A stretch of DNA of 64,000 nucleotides, taken from contig QCLO01000006.1 in the NCBI GenBank assembly GCA_003214465.1, positions 1-64,000 of the forward strand, in the 5' to 3' direction. The DNA comes from Acidimicrobiales bacterium AG-414-N20. Lineage in GTDB: Bacteria; Actinomycetota; Acidimicrobiia; Acidimicrobiales; MedAcidi-G1. The notes under the pieces are model-generated. The model was not told where the DNA came from. It searched no databases and was given only the letters and a program-made list of their open reading frames with translations. Positions 1 through 9,682 of this stretch are shown one piece after another. The first letter of the stretch is position 1. Each line of letters begins with the position of its first letter. A program made the position numbers and the translations under genes.

Positions 1-1203
1 AGTGACTCCAGCGTTGTAATGAGTACCGTCTGTATAAGCCGGAACTACTTCAATTGCTTGCTTGTTTGACGGACCTCTTTGGGAACTGAAATAAAGTCGA
101 TCTCTGTTCGGATTAAAACACGGTCCAGTCATTTCAGAGCCCTCGTGTGCAAGATCTTCAAGACGACAGAATGGTGCGACTTCTCCTTCCGGACTGATTA
201 CCACTAGTTCCATATTTCCTCCGTCTTCAGCTACAAATAGATCACCGGATCCTTCCTCCACAGTGACATTGTCAACTCCAGTCAGTGGTTGACGATCGTC
301 AATTCCGTCCCAAATCAATTCATATCTCTGATTCCTTAAATCAACGCTGTGAATTCGATTATTTCCTTTTGTCGCAAACCAAATCCAACCATTGTGATAC
401 CAAATTCCTTCGCCTCCATCTGTAATAAAAGCCCCAGATACTTGTTCTTCAATGGGAGTAGAAGCACCTGTGGGATCATCTATTTTTTCCCATGAAACAT
501 CTCCATTATTTAAAACAAGCATTGCCTCAAGAATGCCATTTGATAAGTCGGGATACGACTCTGGGGTGAATCTGTAAAGTAAACCGTTGCCCTTGTCTTG
601 AGTTAAATACAACTTTTCGTCTACAGGATCTACCGCTACTGCCTCATGCGCAAAAAACCCCAGAGCATCTCTTTCGACAGCAGTGTTTTGTCCTGTTGGA
701 TCACATTCCCAGACTTTGCCCCACAATGGAGGAAAGAAACCTTCTTCACATGAAAGCCATGTTCCCCAAGGAGTCGGGCCTCCTGCACAATTGGAATGGC
801 TACCTTCCAAAATCGGAAACGCGTCAATAATCTCAGCATCTTTATTGAAATGCACAGAAGAAACTCCCCCATGACTTTCAAAATTTGTCATGAAATTAAA
901 AACCTCACTATTGCATACGTAATACCATCCACCATCTCCATCGGGGAAAGTCGCTGCACCATCAGGAAAGATATGCCACTGATGAGTAGTATTTGGGACC
1001 AAATCTCCTGAAGTAGCGATGACACGAGAAGTGAAACCTTCTGGGAGAATTATGCCATTAGCATCTGGGGCTATTCCTTCCAGTGAGCCATAGGGACCCA
1101 ATCCTGGCTCTGCAGCATATGCTGCAGTCATTTCAACTGTCGAGAGTACGCCAACACCAGCAGCACCTATTAGTCCATTCCTTAAGAACTGTCGTCGGTC
1201 CAT
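1..1203 (-). CDS. PhoX-like (DUF839) Tat-exported protein, 3' end cut by window
   Basis: The reading frame is open from an ATG at 1203 to the window edge (401 residues, no stop seen), so the C-terminus is missing. The N-terminus has a twin-arginine signal (DRRQFLRNG, then a hydrophobic stretch and an A-Y-A-A cleavage-like site near residue 30), which predicts export of a folded, probably metal-loaded protein. A segment NCAGGPTPWGTWLSCEE is characteristic of the PhoX/DUF839 family, whose best-known members are Ca/Fe-dependent alkaline phosphatases. The rest reads as a beta-propeller-like chain with several D-G-G and N-G-x-W turns. Phosphatase activity is inferred from family only; many DUF839 proteins are uncharacterised. 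It lies downstream of meaB on the same strand, 58 bases away. Confidence 0.8.
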   Translation of the reverse strand, partial: MDRRQFLRNGLIGAAGVGVLSTVEMTAAYAAEPGLGPYGSLEGIAPDANGIILPEGFTSRVIATSGDLVPNTTHQWHIFPDGAATFPDGDGGWYYVCNSEVFNFMTNFESHGGVSSVHFNKDAEIIDAFPILEGSHSNCAGGPTPWGTWLSCEEGFFPPLWGKVWECDPTGQNTAVERDALGFFAHEAVAVDPVDEKLYLTQDKGNGLLYRFTPESYPDLSNGILEAMLVLNNGDVSWEKIDDPTGASTPIEEQVSGAFITDGGEGIWYHNGWIWFATKGNNRIHSVDLRNQRYELIWDGIDDRQPLTGVDNVTVEEGSGDLFVAEDGGNMELVVISPEGEVAPFCRLEDLAHEGSEMTGPCFNPNRDRLYFSSQRGPSNKQAIEVVPAYTDGTHYNAGVT

Positions 1204-1261
1204 AGAACCACAGTAACGGTCTAACGGCACATAGTGAAATTGAGGTTACTTTTGCTTGCGG

Positions 1262-2245
1262 TTAGGTGTTCTTTCGAAAAATCTCTAACAATGTTTCAGC
1301 GGCAGCTGTGGCACTAATTTTTCCTTCTAGGACAGCTTTTTCTAATTCTGGGACTTGCTCGGTTATAGAAGGATGATCATGCAAATCCGAAGATAAACGA
1401 TCTTGCACTATAGACCACATCCATTTCATTTTTTGAACTTGTCTACGCTGTTCCCACTCGCCGCTGTTTTCAAGAATTTTTTTATGGTCTTGTATTTTTT
1501 CCCATACTTCATCGAGACCTTTTCCAGTAAGAGAGCTGCAATTAACTACTGGAGGTGTCCAATTAGAAGTTGTTGGCTGTGTAAGCCTAAGAGCTGAAAT
1601 ATAGTCCTTAGCAGCTTCAAGAGCTTTGGGTTCATTTTCCCCATCAGTTTTGTTAACAGCAATCATGTCAGCTAATTCCAAAACTCCCTTTTTGATTCCT
1701 TGCAATTCATCTCCTGCTCCAGGAAGCATCAAAACCAAAAAAATATCTACCATTTCGGCCACAACAGTTTCAGATTGTCCTATACCTACTGTCTCAACCA
1801 TGACTATGTCGTAACCTGCGGACTCAAGAAGAGCCATCGACTCTCTTGTCGTTCTAGTTACTCCGCCTAAAGTTCCTGAACTAGGTGAAGGTCGCACAAA
1901 AGCATTGGGGGTGTTTGCTAAACGAGTCATTCTAGTTTTGTCGCCTAATATGCTTCCACCACTTACCGTGCTGGTTGGATCGACAGCTAAAACTGCGACT
2001 TTGTGACCAGATTCGATAAGTTTGCTTCCCATTGCTTCTATGAATGTGCTCTTACCGACTCCTGGAACGCCAGTAATTCCTATTCGGTGTGCTTCACCGG
2101 TTTTTGAAGAAATATGACCTAAGAGCTCTTCAACTACTTTTCGATCTTCTGCTCTGTTCGACTCAACAAGTGTTAGAGCTCGCCCAAGGGAAGTACGATC
2201 TCCTTGTAGGACTCCTTGGATAAGCGAATCTAGATCAACTGTCAC
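1262..2245 (-). CDS. meaB: Methylmalonyl-CoA mutase chaperone GTPase MeaB
   Basis: This 327-residue G3E-family P-loop GTPase protects and reloads adenosylcobalamin in methylmalonyl-CoA mutase. The Walker A motif GVPGVGKS is at residues 59-66, followed by an AVDPTS segment, a [10 protein letters not shown] switch-like segment and an NKTD guanine-specificity motif. Its length matches MeaB/ArgK. The GTG start at 2245 overlaps the stop of the mutase large-subunit gene (GTGA), indicating translational coupling, and the operon order small subunit, large subunit, MeaB supports the role. The older name ArgK (arginine transport kinase) is a historical misassignment. Confidence 0.95.
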   Translation of the reverse strand: MTVDLDSLIQGVLQGDRTSLGRALTLVESNRAEDRKVVEELLGHISSKTGEAHRIGITGVPGVGKSTFIEAMGSKLIESGHKVAVLAVDPTSTVSGGSILGDKTRMTRLANTPNAFVRPSPSSGTLGGVTRTTRESMALLESAGYDIVMVETVGIGQSETVVAEMVDIFLVLMLPGAGDELQGIKKGVLELADMIAVNKTDGENEPKALEAAKDYISALRLTQPTTSNWTPPVVNCSSLTGKGLDEVWEKIQDHKKILENSGEWEQRRQVQKMKWMWSIVQDRLSSDLHDHPSITEQVPELEKAVLEGKISATAAAETLLEIFRKNT

Positions 2246-4398
2246 GATAATTTCTCTAAGAGAGAGATCGCTGCTTCAGCAATTACTGTTCCGGAGGGAA
2301 ACACTGCTGCCACTCCTGCGTCTTCAAGTGCATCAAAATCGTCGGGAGGAATTACTCCGCCGACTACGATGGCGATATCGCTACGTCCTAAAGATTTTAG
2401 TTCCTCTTTTAACTGGGGAACTAAAGTTAGGTGACCTGCAGCTAAAGAACTAACGCCTACAACATGCACATCGTTTTCAACTGCCTGCATTGCAGTCTCA
2501 GAAGGTGTTGCGAATAAGGGCCCTATATCGACGTCAAAACCTAAATCAGCAAAAGCAGTGGCTATTACTTTTTGGCCTCTGTCATGGCCGTCCTGTCCAA
2601 TTTTTGCAACAAGAATTCTAGGACGTCTTCCAGAATCAGCTTCAAATTTGTTGGCTCGGTCTCTTACAGTCTGGACAGCTTCATTGTCGCCTACTTCACT
2701 GCTAAATACTCCTGAAATTGTTCTCACCTCCGCTCTATGACGTCCGAAAATTTTCTCAAGCGCATCGCTTATTTCTCCGACCGTAGCTCGCGCCCGTGCA
2801 GCTTTTACAGATGCAGCTAATAAGTTTTGATTTTTTTCAGCGGCATTTGTTAATTCTTCAAGGGCAATCTGGCACTGTTTTTGATCTCTTGTAGCTTTAA
2901 GCTCTTCAAGCTGAGCTATTTGCGATGATCTGACTTCAGCATTATCGACTCTAAGGACGTTTACTGCTGATTCCGTTTCAGGACGATACCTATTTACTCC
3001 TATGACAGACTGCTGTCCGGAATCGATACGGGCTTGGGTTCTTGCTGCTGCCTCCTCTATTCGCAATTTTGGAATTCCAGCCTCGATGGCTTTTGCCATA
3101 CCTCCTGAATTTTCAATCTCATCAATGTGTTCCATTGCTTTCTCTGCAAGATCATTCGTGAGTCTTTCCAGATAGTAACTTCCGCCCCAAGGGTCTATTA
3201 CTCTGCATGAATCGGTCTCTTCCTGGAGAAAGACTTGGGTGTCTCGTGCGATTTTTGCCGAAAAGTCTGTTGGCAATGCCAAAGCTTCGTCAAACGAGTT
3301 TGTATGAAGTGATTGTGTATGGCCTTGCGTTGCTGCCATAGCCTCTATACACGTACGAATCACATTGTTATAGGGGTCTTGAGCAGTGAGACTCCAGCCA
3401 GACGTTTGACAATGTGTCCTCAGCGATAGTGAACGGTCGTCTTTTGGTTCAAACTGAGACATCAATTTTGCCCAAATAAGACGGGCTGCTCTCATTTTGG
3501 CAACTTCCATGAAAAAATTCATTCCGATTCCCCAAAAGAAACTTATTCTTGGGGAGAAAGAATCTACATCCAGACCTGCTTTTAAACCCGCCCTCACATA
3601 TTCGATCCCGTCCGCCAAAGTGTAAGCCAATTCTAAATCGGCTGTTGCTCCGGCTTCTTGCATGTGATACCCCGAAACAGAAATACTGTTGAAACGAGGC
3701 ATTTCTGCACTTGTATAAGCAAAGATGTCAGAAATTATTCTCATTGACGGTTCGGGTGGGTAAATGTAGGTATTCCTAACCATAAATTCTTTGAGGATGT
3801 CGTTTTGGATTGTGCCTGTTAATGCTTTAGTAGGTACGCCTTGCTCTTCAGCTGCAACAATGTACAAAGCCATTATTGGTAAAACAGCACCGTTCATCGT
3901 CATTGAGACACTCATTTTGTCAAGTGGTATCCCATCAAAGAGTTTTTGCATGTCCAAAATGGAATCAATTGCCACACCTGCCATTCCAACATCACCTGCT
4001 ACTCGAGGATGGTCGCTGTCATACCCTCGGTGAGTGGCAAGATCAAACGCAACAGAAATTCCTCTTTGACCATCTTCAAGATTTCTTCGATAAAAAGCAT
4101 TTGATTCTTCTGCTGTCGAGAATCCACCGTATTGTCTAATTGTCCAAGGTCTGGTTTTATACATTGTCGCGTGAGGGCCTCTCAAAAAGGGAGCCAATCC
4201 TGGCCACCCATTCAGAAAATCTAAACTTTCTAAATCTTTGTGGGTGTAACAGTTATTAATTGAAATTTTCTCAGCTGTTTCCCATGGCTCAACCTGCCCT
4301 TGATCTGAATTGGTAGATGCAAGTTTTTCGATTTCCTCATTGTTTATTCCTATATTCTGATCGAGTTCAATTTTTGAGAAATTAGGGATTTTACTCAT
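2242..4398 (-). CDS. mutB: Methylmalonyl-CoA mutase, large (catalytic, B12-binding) subunit
   Basis: This 718-residue subunit interconverts (R)-methylmalonyl-CoA and succinyl-CoA using adenosylcobalamin, the last step of propionyl-CoA assimilation. The N-terminal TIM barrel carries the [14 protein letters not shown] segment with the active-site Tyr, the [11 protein letters not shown] segment with the substrate-binding His, and a long stretch very close to the Propionibacterium enzyme. The C-terminal cobalamin domain has the D-x-H-x-x-G motif (D603, H605, G608) that binds the lower face of B12. The ATG at 4398 overlaps the small-subunit gene by 8 bases. It is full length, and no residue is missing among those I can recognise. 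Confidence 0.97.
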   Translation of the reverse strand: MSKIPNFSKIELDQNIGINNEEIEKLASTNSDQGQVEPWETAEKISINNCYTHKDLESLDFLNGWPGLAPFLRGPHATMYKTRPWTIRQYGGFSTAEESNAFYRRNLEDGQRGISVAFDLATHRGYDSDHPRVAGDVGMAGVAIDSILDMQKLFDGIPLDKMSVSMTMNGAVLPIMALYIVAAEEQGVPTKALTGTIQNDILKEFMVRNTYIYPPEPSMRIISDIFAYTSAEMPRFNSISVSGYHMQEAGATADLELAYTLADGIEYVRAGLKAGLDVDSFSPRISFFWGIGMNFFMEVAKMRAARLIWAKLMSQFEPKDDRSLSLRTHCQTSGWSLTAQDPYNNVIRTCIEAMAATQGHTQSLHTNSFDEALALPTDFSAKIARDTQVFLQEETDSCRVIDPWGGSYYLERLTNDLAEKAMEHIDEIENSGGMAKAIEAGIPKLRIEEAAARTQARIDSGQQSVIGVNRYRPETESAVNVLRVDNAEVRSSQIAQLEELKATRDQKQCQIALEELTNAAEKNQNLLAASVKAARARATVGEISDALEKIFGRHRAEVRTISGVFSSEVGDNEAVQTVRDRANKFEADSGRRPRILVAKIGQDGHDRGQKVIATAFADLGFDVDIGPLFATPSETAMQAVENDVHVVGVSSLAAGHLTLVPQLKEELKSLGRSDIAIVVGGVIPPDDFDALEDAGVAAVFPSGTVIAEAAISLLEKLS

Positions 4399-5656
4399 GA
4401 CTAGAACCCCGAATTTTTAAAAAGTCCTGAATTTTTTGTTCACTATTAAGAACTTCAACAATGCCTCCAGAAGATTCAATATTTTGAAAAGTTTCCCAAG
4501 ATTTCTGAGCTAAATGTTCTGTAAGTTGCTCAACAAACCACGATCCACCGGCGGGATCAATAACTCGCCCTATATGACTTTCTTCAGCAAGCAAAAGTTG
4601 AGTATTTCGCGCCATGCGCCTTTCTGATTCTCCTCCGGAAATTTCATCTGCGAAAGAAAATGGAATGACAGTTATTGCCTCTGCTCCACCTATTCCAGCA
4701 GAAAAAGCGGCGACCGTGGCTTTGAATGAGTTAAACCAAGGATCTTTTTTATCCATTCCATTAGAGGAAGTAACAGCGTGTTGACTTTGCTTTTGATTCT
4801 CTGGCGTAGCTCCACATTCTTTTGTTATCTGTGTCCATAAACGTCTAGCTGCTCTAAATTTTGCAATGGTCATGAACTGGTCGCTACTTGAAGAATAAGT
4901 GAAATACATGGTTTGTAAAATCGTTTCAATTTCTAGTTCTGTTTTTTCGAGTTCTCGCAAATAGTGAACCGCAACGGCTAATGAATATGCGAGTTCAGCT
5001 GAAGTTGATCCACCAAGTTCTGGATAAAAACTGCTGTCTATATTTATAGCTTTAGAAAAACCGGTTCTATCAATGACATCTGGTAAGTCTGAAAATTTCT
5101 GGGGGTTATCACTCTGTAATCCTTTTCTTACATTTACTCCTATGGGGTCTATGCCTAATCCTCCATATCGGTCGGAGCTCGCTATATCACGCTGATCCCA
5201 TAATTCGATCATCCATTTTGCAACCTCTGTTCCCTTCAACGCAGGTTTAAACCAAATACTGGTCATATTCAAGAAAACGTCTTCGAGAGTCTTATCTAAA
5301 TCGTTAACAGACTCAACTCCAATTTTTTCGGAATCTATAAATAATGAAGTTGAACCGTTTAAAAGTTCATTCAATGCAGCTTTGTTCGCCAATTCGGGAG
5401 TCGAGTCATCGATTAAAGCTCGGATGTCCCAAGTCCCATTTTCATGTCCGCTTGTTTTATTTCCTCGTATGAACGGAGTTGCGCCAGGAATGCCAGCAGG
5501 GTTCGTCAGTTTCTGATCTTCGGAACTGTAAATTGCTTTTATTTCAATTCCGTCATCAGCAATTTCATTTAATGATTCAATTGACTTTTCTGACAATGTC
5601 TCTAAAGCTAGATCTTCCCAGTCTTGGCGAGAGTATGCGTTAAAAAAATCAGACAT
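4391..5656 (-). CDS. mutA: Methylmalonyl-CoA mutase small subunit, short form lacking the C-terminal domain
   Basis: This is the partner of the catalytic subunit. It has 421 residues, whereas small subunits are usually about 600 or more. Family features are [11 protein letters not shown] near the N-terminus, a degenerate barrel, and [27 protein letters not shown] near the end, which matches the RNTQ..L..E....RVIDP.GGS signature. The protein stops soon after the barrel, so the whole degenerate cobalamin-like domain is absent. The gene is intact: it ends in a clean stop and overlaps the mutB start by 8 bases, so a frameshift is not the cause. It probably heads the mutA-mutB-meaB operon, with a 218-base promoter region upstream. 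Confidence 0.88.
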   Translation of the reverse strand: MSDFFNAYSRQDWEDLALETLSEKSIESLNEIADDGIEIKAIYSSEDQKLTNPAGIPGATPFIRGNKTSGHENGTWDIRALIDDSTPELANKAALNELLNGSTSLFIDSEKIGVESVNDLDKTLEDVFLNMTSIWFKPALKGTEVAKWMIELWDQRDIASSDRYGGLGIDPIGVNVRKGLQSDNPQKFSDLPDVIDRTGFSKAINIDSSFYPELGGSTSAELAYSLAVAVHYLRELEKTELEIETILQTMYFTYSSSSDQFMTIAKFRAARRLWTQITKECGATPENQKQSQHAVTSSNGMDKKDPWFNSFKATVAAFSAGIGGAEAITVIPFSFADEISGGESERRMARNTQLLLAEESHIGRVIDPAGGSWFVEQLTEHLAQKSWETFQNIESSGGIVEVLNSEQKIQDFLKIRGSSHE

Positions 5657-5874
5657 ATTTACGGTTTCTTTTCAGATTGAGAGTTATTCGCCACCCTTTG
5701 ATGGTAGGTGACAAAACGCCCACAAAATAGCTACTTGTGACTAATTACCCTATTTTGAAAACTATTCATTCGAAAAATTGCTGTAATGTTCCTCTTTATT
5801 TACAAAAAGTAAGTTACTGAAAAGAATAACAGTGCCAACTAGAGATCTTCAGTTACTTCTGGAATGATTCATTT
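5657..5874. promoter_or_regulatory. Divergent intergenic region between mutA operon and LLM gene
   Basis: This 218-base AT-rich gap separates two divergently transcribed operons and must hold both promoters. I could not assign -35/-10 elements, an operator or a small ORF with confidence. No riboswitch-like fold, including a cobalamin B12-box, was recognised. Confidence 0.4.
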
Positions 5875-6912
5875 ATGCGAATATCAACTCTTTTAAATTA
5901 CGCGAACGATCCGACTGAATCAGCAAGGCAAGCCAAAGCCTTGGAATCAGCCGGTGTAGATATGATCTGGATTCCCGAGGCTTATGGTTTTGATGCTGTA
6001 AGCCTGTTGGGCTATTTAGCAGCTGAAACTGAAACTGTTGGTCTCGGTAGTGGGATTTTAAATACTTACAGCCGAACTCCAGCAGCTTTGGCTCAGACCG
6101 CTGCAAGTCTTGATTCTCTGTCCGGTGGACGCTTCACACTTGGCTTGGGTGCATCTGGACCTCAGGTAATCGAAGGTTTCCACGGAATCCCTTATTCGAT
6201 GCCTTTAACTCGACTCAGAGAAGTTATGGAAATTTGTCGTATGGCTTGGAAGCGTGAACCACTTACTTATAACGGTAAAGTTTTCGATTTGCCTCTGCCT
6301 TCTGAGCGAGGAACTGGACTGGGAAAGCCACTAAAGATTATTAATCACATGCTTAGAGATGACATACCTATTTATGTCGCTTCTCTAGGAGCTAATAGTG
6401 TGGAAGAGACTGCCGCATCGGCTAACGGTTGGCTTCCTTTCATGGTTTTCCCTGAGAGAATGGACACGGTTTGGGGTGATTCTGTTAAGGCCGGTATAAA
6501 AAGAAGAGATCCAGAGCTTGGCGATTTTGATGTTGTTGCAGGAGGCTTAGTTGCTATAGGCGATGACGCTGATCAATACAGAGATATGGCCCGTCCGATG
6601 GCTGCACTTTACATAGGCGGCATGGGTGCTAAAGGAAAGAATTTTTACAATGACCTTTGCTGCCAGTACGGCTTTCCTGACGAAGCTGCAGCAGTTCAGG
6701 AAGCTTATTTAGATGGTCGAAGAGATGAAGCTATAGCTGCTCTTCCATCAGAGTTGATTGAAAAGTCCAATATGTGCGGTGACGAAGCATACGTTAAAGA
6801 CCGTTTAGCTGCCTATAAAGAAGCAGGGGTTACAAGCCTTAATGTGACACCCATTGGTGGTGACCCTGCTGCTATTTTGGGTCGCCTACGTGAATTAGCT
6901 GAAGACGTCTAA
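5875..6912 (+). CDS. LLM-class (F420-type) oxidoreductase
   Basis: This 345-residue luciferase-like TIM-barrel protein probably uses reduced F420 or FMN to act on an unknown substrate. Family marks are SGGRFTLGLGASGPQVIEGFHG near residues 80-105, a DIPIYVASLGANSVE segment, and the late HFN-like segment YIGGMGAKGKNFYN. It starts at ATG 5875 and begins a run of six co-directional genes with short spacing. It is a clear paralogue of the LLM protein at 48678-49688, which shares the GxSGPQVxEG and YIGGMGAKGKNF segments. The cofactor is inferred from the actinobacterial family, since F420 biosynthesis genes are not in this window. Confidence 0.85.
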   Translation: MRISTLLNYANDPTESARQAKALESAGVDMIWIPEAYGFDAVSLLGYLAAETETVGLGSGILNTYSRTPAALAQTAASLDSLSGGRFTLGLGASGPQVIEGFHGIPYSMPLTRLREVMEICRMAWKREPLTYNGKVFDLPLPSERGTGLGKPLKIINHMLRDDIPIYVASLGANSVEETAASANGWLPFMVFPERMDTVWGDSVKAGIKRRDPELGDFDVVAGGLVAIGDDADQYRDMARPMAALYIGGMGAKGKNFYNDLCCQYGFPDEAAAVQEAYLDGRRDEAIAALPSELIEKSNMCGDEAYVKDRLAAYKEAGVTSLNVTPIGGDPAAILGRLRELAEDV

Positions 6913-6921
6913 TAGGCCTAA

Positions 6922-8073
6922 ATGTCGGATAACTTCAAGCCTTTTGCCATCTCCGTTAGTGATGACGAGATAGCAGATCTCAAAGAACGTCTAGAAAAAA
7001 CTAGATGGCCCGATCATTTGCCCGATGCGGGATGGGACTATGGCATCGATGCAAATTTGGTGAGGGAACTAGCTGAGTATTGGAAAGATGAATTTGACTG
7101 GCGCTCTTTCGAAACCTACTTAAACTCTTTTGAAAATTTAACTACCGACATAGACGGTCAACGTATTCACACCATCCATGAACGTTCTAAAAACCCTGAT
7201 GCACTCCCGCTGCTAATAAGTCATGGTTGGCCAGGTTCAATAGTTGAATTTCTAGATGTCATAGGCCCTTTAACGAACCCTCAAGATCATGGCGGTGATG
7301 AATCTGATGCTTTTCACGTAATCGTTCCTTCTCTCCCAGGTTACGGACTATCAGGTCCTACTTCTGAACGTGGATGGGGTCCAACGCGAATAGCGCGTGC
7401 TTTTGCCGAACTGGCTAAGAATTTGGGTTATGACCGCTATGGCGTACAAGGAGGCGATTGGGGTTCAATCATTTCCCGTGAGATAAGCCGCGTGGATCCA
7501 GAAAATGTGGCTGGATGTCACATAACAATGCTGACAGGGGGCCCTCCGGGGAAGTCTGATGACATGGAAGACGTCACAGATATTGAACAAAAATTACTTG
7601 ACCGAGCTGCTTGGTATCAAGCGGAAGATGATGGCTATTTCCGTATTCAACAAACAAGACCTCAGACTCTTGGCACTGGCTTGAATGATAGTCCTGCAGG
7701 ACTTTTAGCTTGGATTACCGAAAAGTTCTACGGTTGGACTGACAATAATGGGGACCTTCTCAATACGGTTGATAAAGACAAGCTGTTAGCGAACATTTCT
7801 CTTTATTGGTTCACTGGAACCATAAATTCTTCGACACGAATTTATTATGAAATGTTCAAAACTCTTGAGCCTGGTTTTGGCTCAACTGGTGACACGCCTG
7901 TTGGGGTATCAGTTTTTCCATACGAACTAATGATGCCACGCCGACGTTGGGTTGAAGATTCGATGAACTTGGTTCTTTGGAATGAGCATGAAAAAGGTGG
8001 ACATTTTGCTTCTTTAGAAACTCCTGAAGTTTTCGTAAAAGACGTCCGTGAATGTTTCCGCGGTTTGCGTTAA
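6922..8073 (+). CDS. Epoxide hydrolase, microsomal-type (EHN domain plus alpha/beta hydrolase)
   Basis: The 383-residue protein has an N-terminal epoxide-hydrolase lid (PFAISVSDDEIADLKERL, with the RWPD motif) followed by an alpha/beta-hydrolase fold. SHGWPGSIVEF is the HGxP oxyanion motif, and GVQGGDWGS carries the Asp nucleophile. The late HEKGGHFASLE segment supplies the catalytic His. It should hydrolyse an epoxide to a diol through a covalent ester intermediate. The natural substrate is unknown. It starts 9 bases after the LLM stop and ends 2 bases before the next hydrolase, so the three are probably co-transcribed and may act on one hydrophobic substrate. Confidence 0.9.
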   Translation: MSDNFKPFAISVSDDEIADLKERLEKTRWPDHLPDAGWDYGIDANLVRELAEYWKDEFDWRSFETYLNSFENLTTDIDGQRIHTIHERSKNPDALPLLISHGWPGSIVEFLDVIGPLTNPQDHGGDESDAFHVIVPSLPGYGLSGPTSERGWGPTRIARAFAELAKNLGYDRYGVQGGDWGSIISREISRVDPENVAGCHITMLTGGPPGKSDDMEDVTDIEQKLLDRAAWYQAEDDGYFRIQQTRPQTLGTGLNDSPAGLLAWITEKFYGWTDNNGDLLNTVDKDKLLANISLYWFTGTINSSTRIYYEMFKTLEPGFGSTGDTPVGVSVFPYELMMPRRRWVEDSMNLVLWNEHEKGGHFASLETPEVFVKDVRECFRGLR

Positions 8074-8075
8074 AT

Positions 8076-8780
8076 ATGAACAACTTTGAAGTCCGAAATG
8101 GCGAAGTAACTATTGTGGGTGAAACCAAAGGGACTGGACCACATGTTGTTTGTATTACTGGTTGGGCTAACAACAGAGATGTCTGGTCAGGTTTAAGCGA
8201 AAATCTTTGTAAAGACCACCAAGTTACTACTTGGGACTTACGTGGTCATGGCGAAAGTGGAGCTCCCCCACCGGGTAACTATGAGCGGGAAGAAGCATTG
8301 AAAGATATTTCTGCGGTACTTGATGAAGTTGGAAGACCGTGTGTTCTAGTTGGTCATAGTTTGGGTGGCTATCTTTCACTTGCATATGCTTTAGAAAAGC
8401 CTGACGAGGTTTCTGCTATGGTTCTTGTAGCTTCCGGTCCGGGTTTCAGAAAAGCTGAAGCCCGCGAAGAATGGAATGAATCTGTTAGGCAGGCAGCTAT
8501 GAAACTTGACCTTGCTGAGGGTGCAGAAGAGTTGTCTATGCATGTTGATTCTTATGTGATTGACCACTTAGATGAAGTAAAGGCCCCTACTTTTCTAGTT
8601 TTAGGCGAGCGTGATAAGCGGTTTGCTGCATCTGCAGCAGTTTTTGAACGCTACCTCGACGTTAAGGGAACTTTAATTGTTCCAGATACCGGTCACATGG
8701 TGCATGTTAAGGCGTGTGATGAAGTAGCTGAAAATATTAGGGGTTTCGTTTCAAGTCTTGATTTAGAAGGCAATGGCTGA
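8076..8780 (+). CDS. Alpha/beta hydrolase
   Basis: This 234-residue alpha/beta hydrolase has nucleophile elbow GHSLGGYLS, a VLGERDKRF segment with the acidic member of the triad, and the late DTGHMVH with the catalytic His. I placed the start at ATG 8076, two bases after the epoxide-hydrolase stop. An in-frame ATG at 8052 would overlap the upstream gene and add eight residues unlike the family. Its place between an epoxide hydrolase and an FGE gene does not define a substrate. Esterase, lactonase or C-C hydrolase are all possible. The 3' end overlaps the next gene by 8 bases. Confidence 0.85.
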   Translation: MNNFEVRNGEVTIVGETKGTGPHVVCITGWANNRDVWSGLSENLCKDHQVTTWDLRGHGESGAPPPGNYEREEALKDISAVLDEVGRPCVLVGHSLGGYLSLAYALEKPDEVSAMVLVASGPGFRKAEAREEWNESVRQAAMKLDLAEGAEELSMHVDSYVIDHLDEVKAPTFLVLGERDKRFAASAAVFERYLDVKGTLIVPDTGHMVHVKACDEVAENIRGFVSSLDLEGNG

Positions 8781-9654
8781 ATCTGTTCCAATAACGAATC
8801 TGATTGAATTGTCAGGTGGCTCTTTCTTAATGGGTAATGAGCAGGATGCATACCCTGCAGATGGTGAGGGGCCTGTAAGAGAAGTCTTCTTGTCTTCTTT
8901 TGCAATCTCATCGACTGCAGTGACTAACGAAGAATTCAAAGCTTTTGTTGCTGATACGAATTATGTGACCACGGCTGAGCAAAGCGAAGACGGGAGCCCT
9001 CCCTGGTCATTTGTTTTCGCAGGTTTATTGCCTGACGATTTTCCGCCTACTAGAGGTGTTTTGGGTGCTGAATGGTGGAGGCAGGTCGAAGGTGCTGATT
9101 GGTTGCATCCTGAGGGTCCTGGATCTGAGTTGGAGCCTGAATGTTCTAGATGGAATCATCCTGTTGTTCATATTTCATGGTTTGATGCAAAGGCGTTTGC
9201 CGAATGGGCTGGTTGTCGTCTGCCGACTGAAGCCGAATGGGAATTCGCAGCTCGTGGTGATCTCAACCAGAAACGATTTCCTTGGGGTGATGAAAGCAAG
9301 CCTGGTGGGGATTTTATGTGCAACATTTTTACTGGTTCTTTTCCTGACAAAAACGATGCTGAAGATGGGTGGGTTGGAACTTGTCCTGTTAATGCTTTTC
9401 CTACAAATAATTTTGGTCTTCATAACTGTTCAGGGAACGTTTGGGAGTGGTGTGATGATTGGTTTTCCGCACGTCATGAATCAGATAAGCCGGTCAGAGA
9501 CCCGAAGGGCCCTCTAATGGGTTTAGACAAGGTCGTAAAAGGCGGTTCGTATCTTTGCCATGACAGTTATTGCAACAGGTACCGCTTAGGGGCAAGAATG
9601 GGTTTACTGCCGGATAGTTCTTTAGGTCATCAAGGGTTTCGAATAGCGCGTTAG
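8773..9654 (+). CDS. Formylglycine-generating enzyme (FGE-sulfatase/SUMF1 family)
   Basis: The 293-residue FGE-fold protein starts with the standard GGSFLMG...AYPADGEGPVREVFLSSFAIS...VTNEEF segment and has CSGNVWEWCDDW and the terminal GHQGFRIAR. Unlike most members of this fold, it keeps the two active-site cysteines of true FGEs in KGGSYLCHDSYCNRYR (C262 and C267), which bind copper and oxidise a sulfatase Cys to formylglycine. So it is probably a real sulfatase activator rather than an EgtB- or lectin-like relative. No sulfatase gene is in the window, so its client must be encoded elsewhere. It overlaps the preceding hydrolase gene by 8 bases. Confidence 0.88.
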   Translation: MAESVPITNLIELSGGSFLMGNEQDAYPADGEGPVREVFLSSFAISSTAVTNEEFKAFVADTNYVTTAEQSEDGSPPWSFVFAGLLPDDFPPTRGVLGAEWWRQVEGADWLHPEGPGSELEPECSRWNHPVVHISWFDAKAFAEWAGCRLPTEAEWEFAARGDLNQKRFPWGDESKPGGDFMCNIFTGSFPDKNDAEDGWVGTCPVNAFPTNNFGLHNCSGNVWEWCDDWFSARHESDKPVRDPKGPLMGLDKVVKGGSYLCHDSYCNRYRLGARMGLLPDSSLGHQGFRIAR

Positions 9655-9682
9655 ATAATTACTTGGGCTCTACGCTTTATGT

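Noticed and set aside
4391-5656. Frameshift hiding the missing C-terminal domain of the mutase small subunit
   Set aside because: The stop is followed within 8 bases by the mutB start, leaving no room for a lost domain.
5657-5874. Cobalamin riboswitch upstream of the mutase operon
   Set aside because: No B12-box-like sequence was found and the gap is short for that class.
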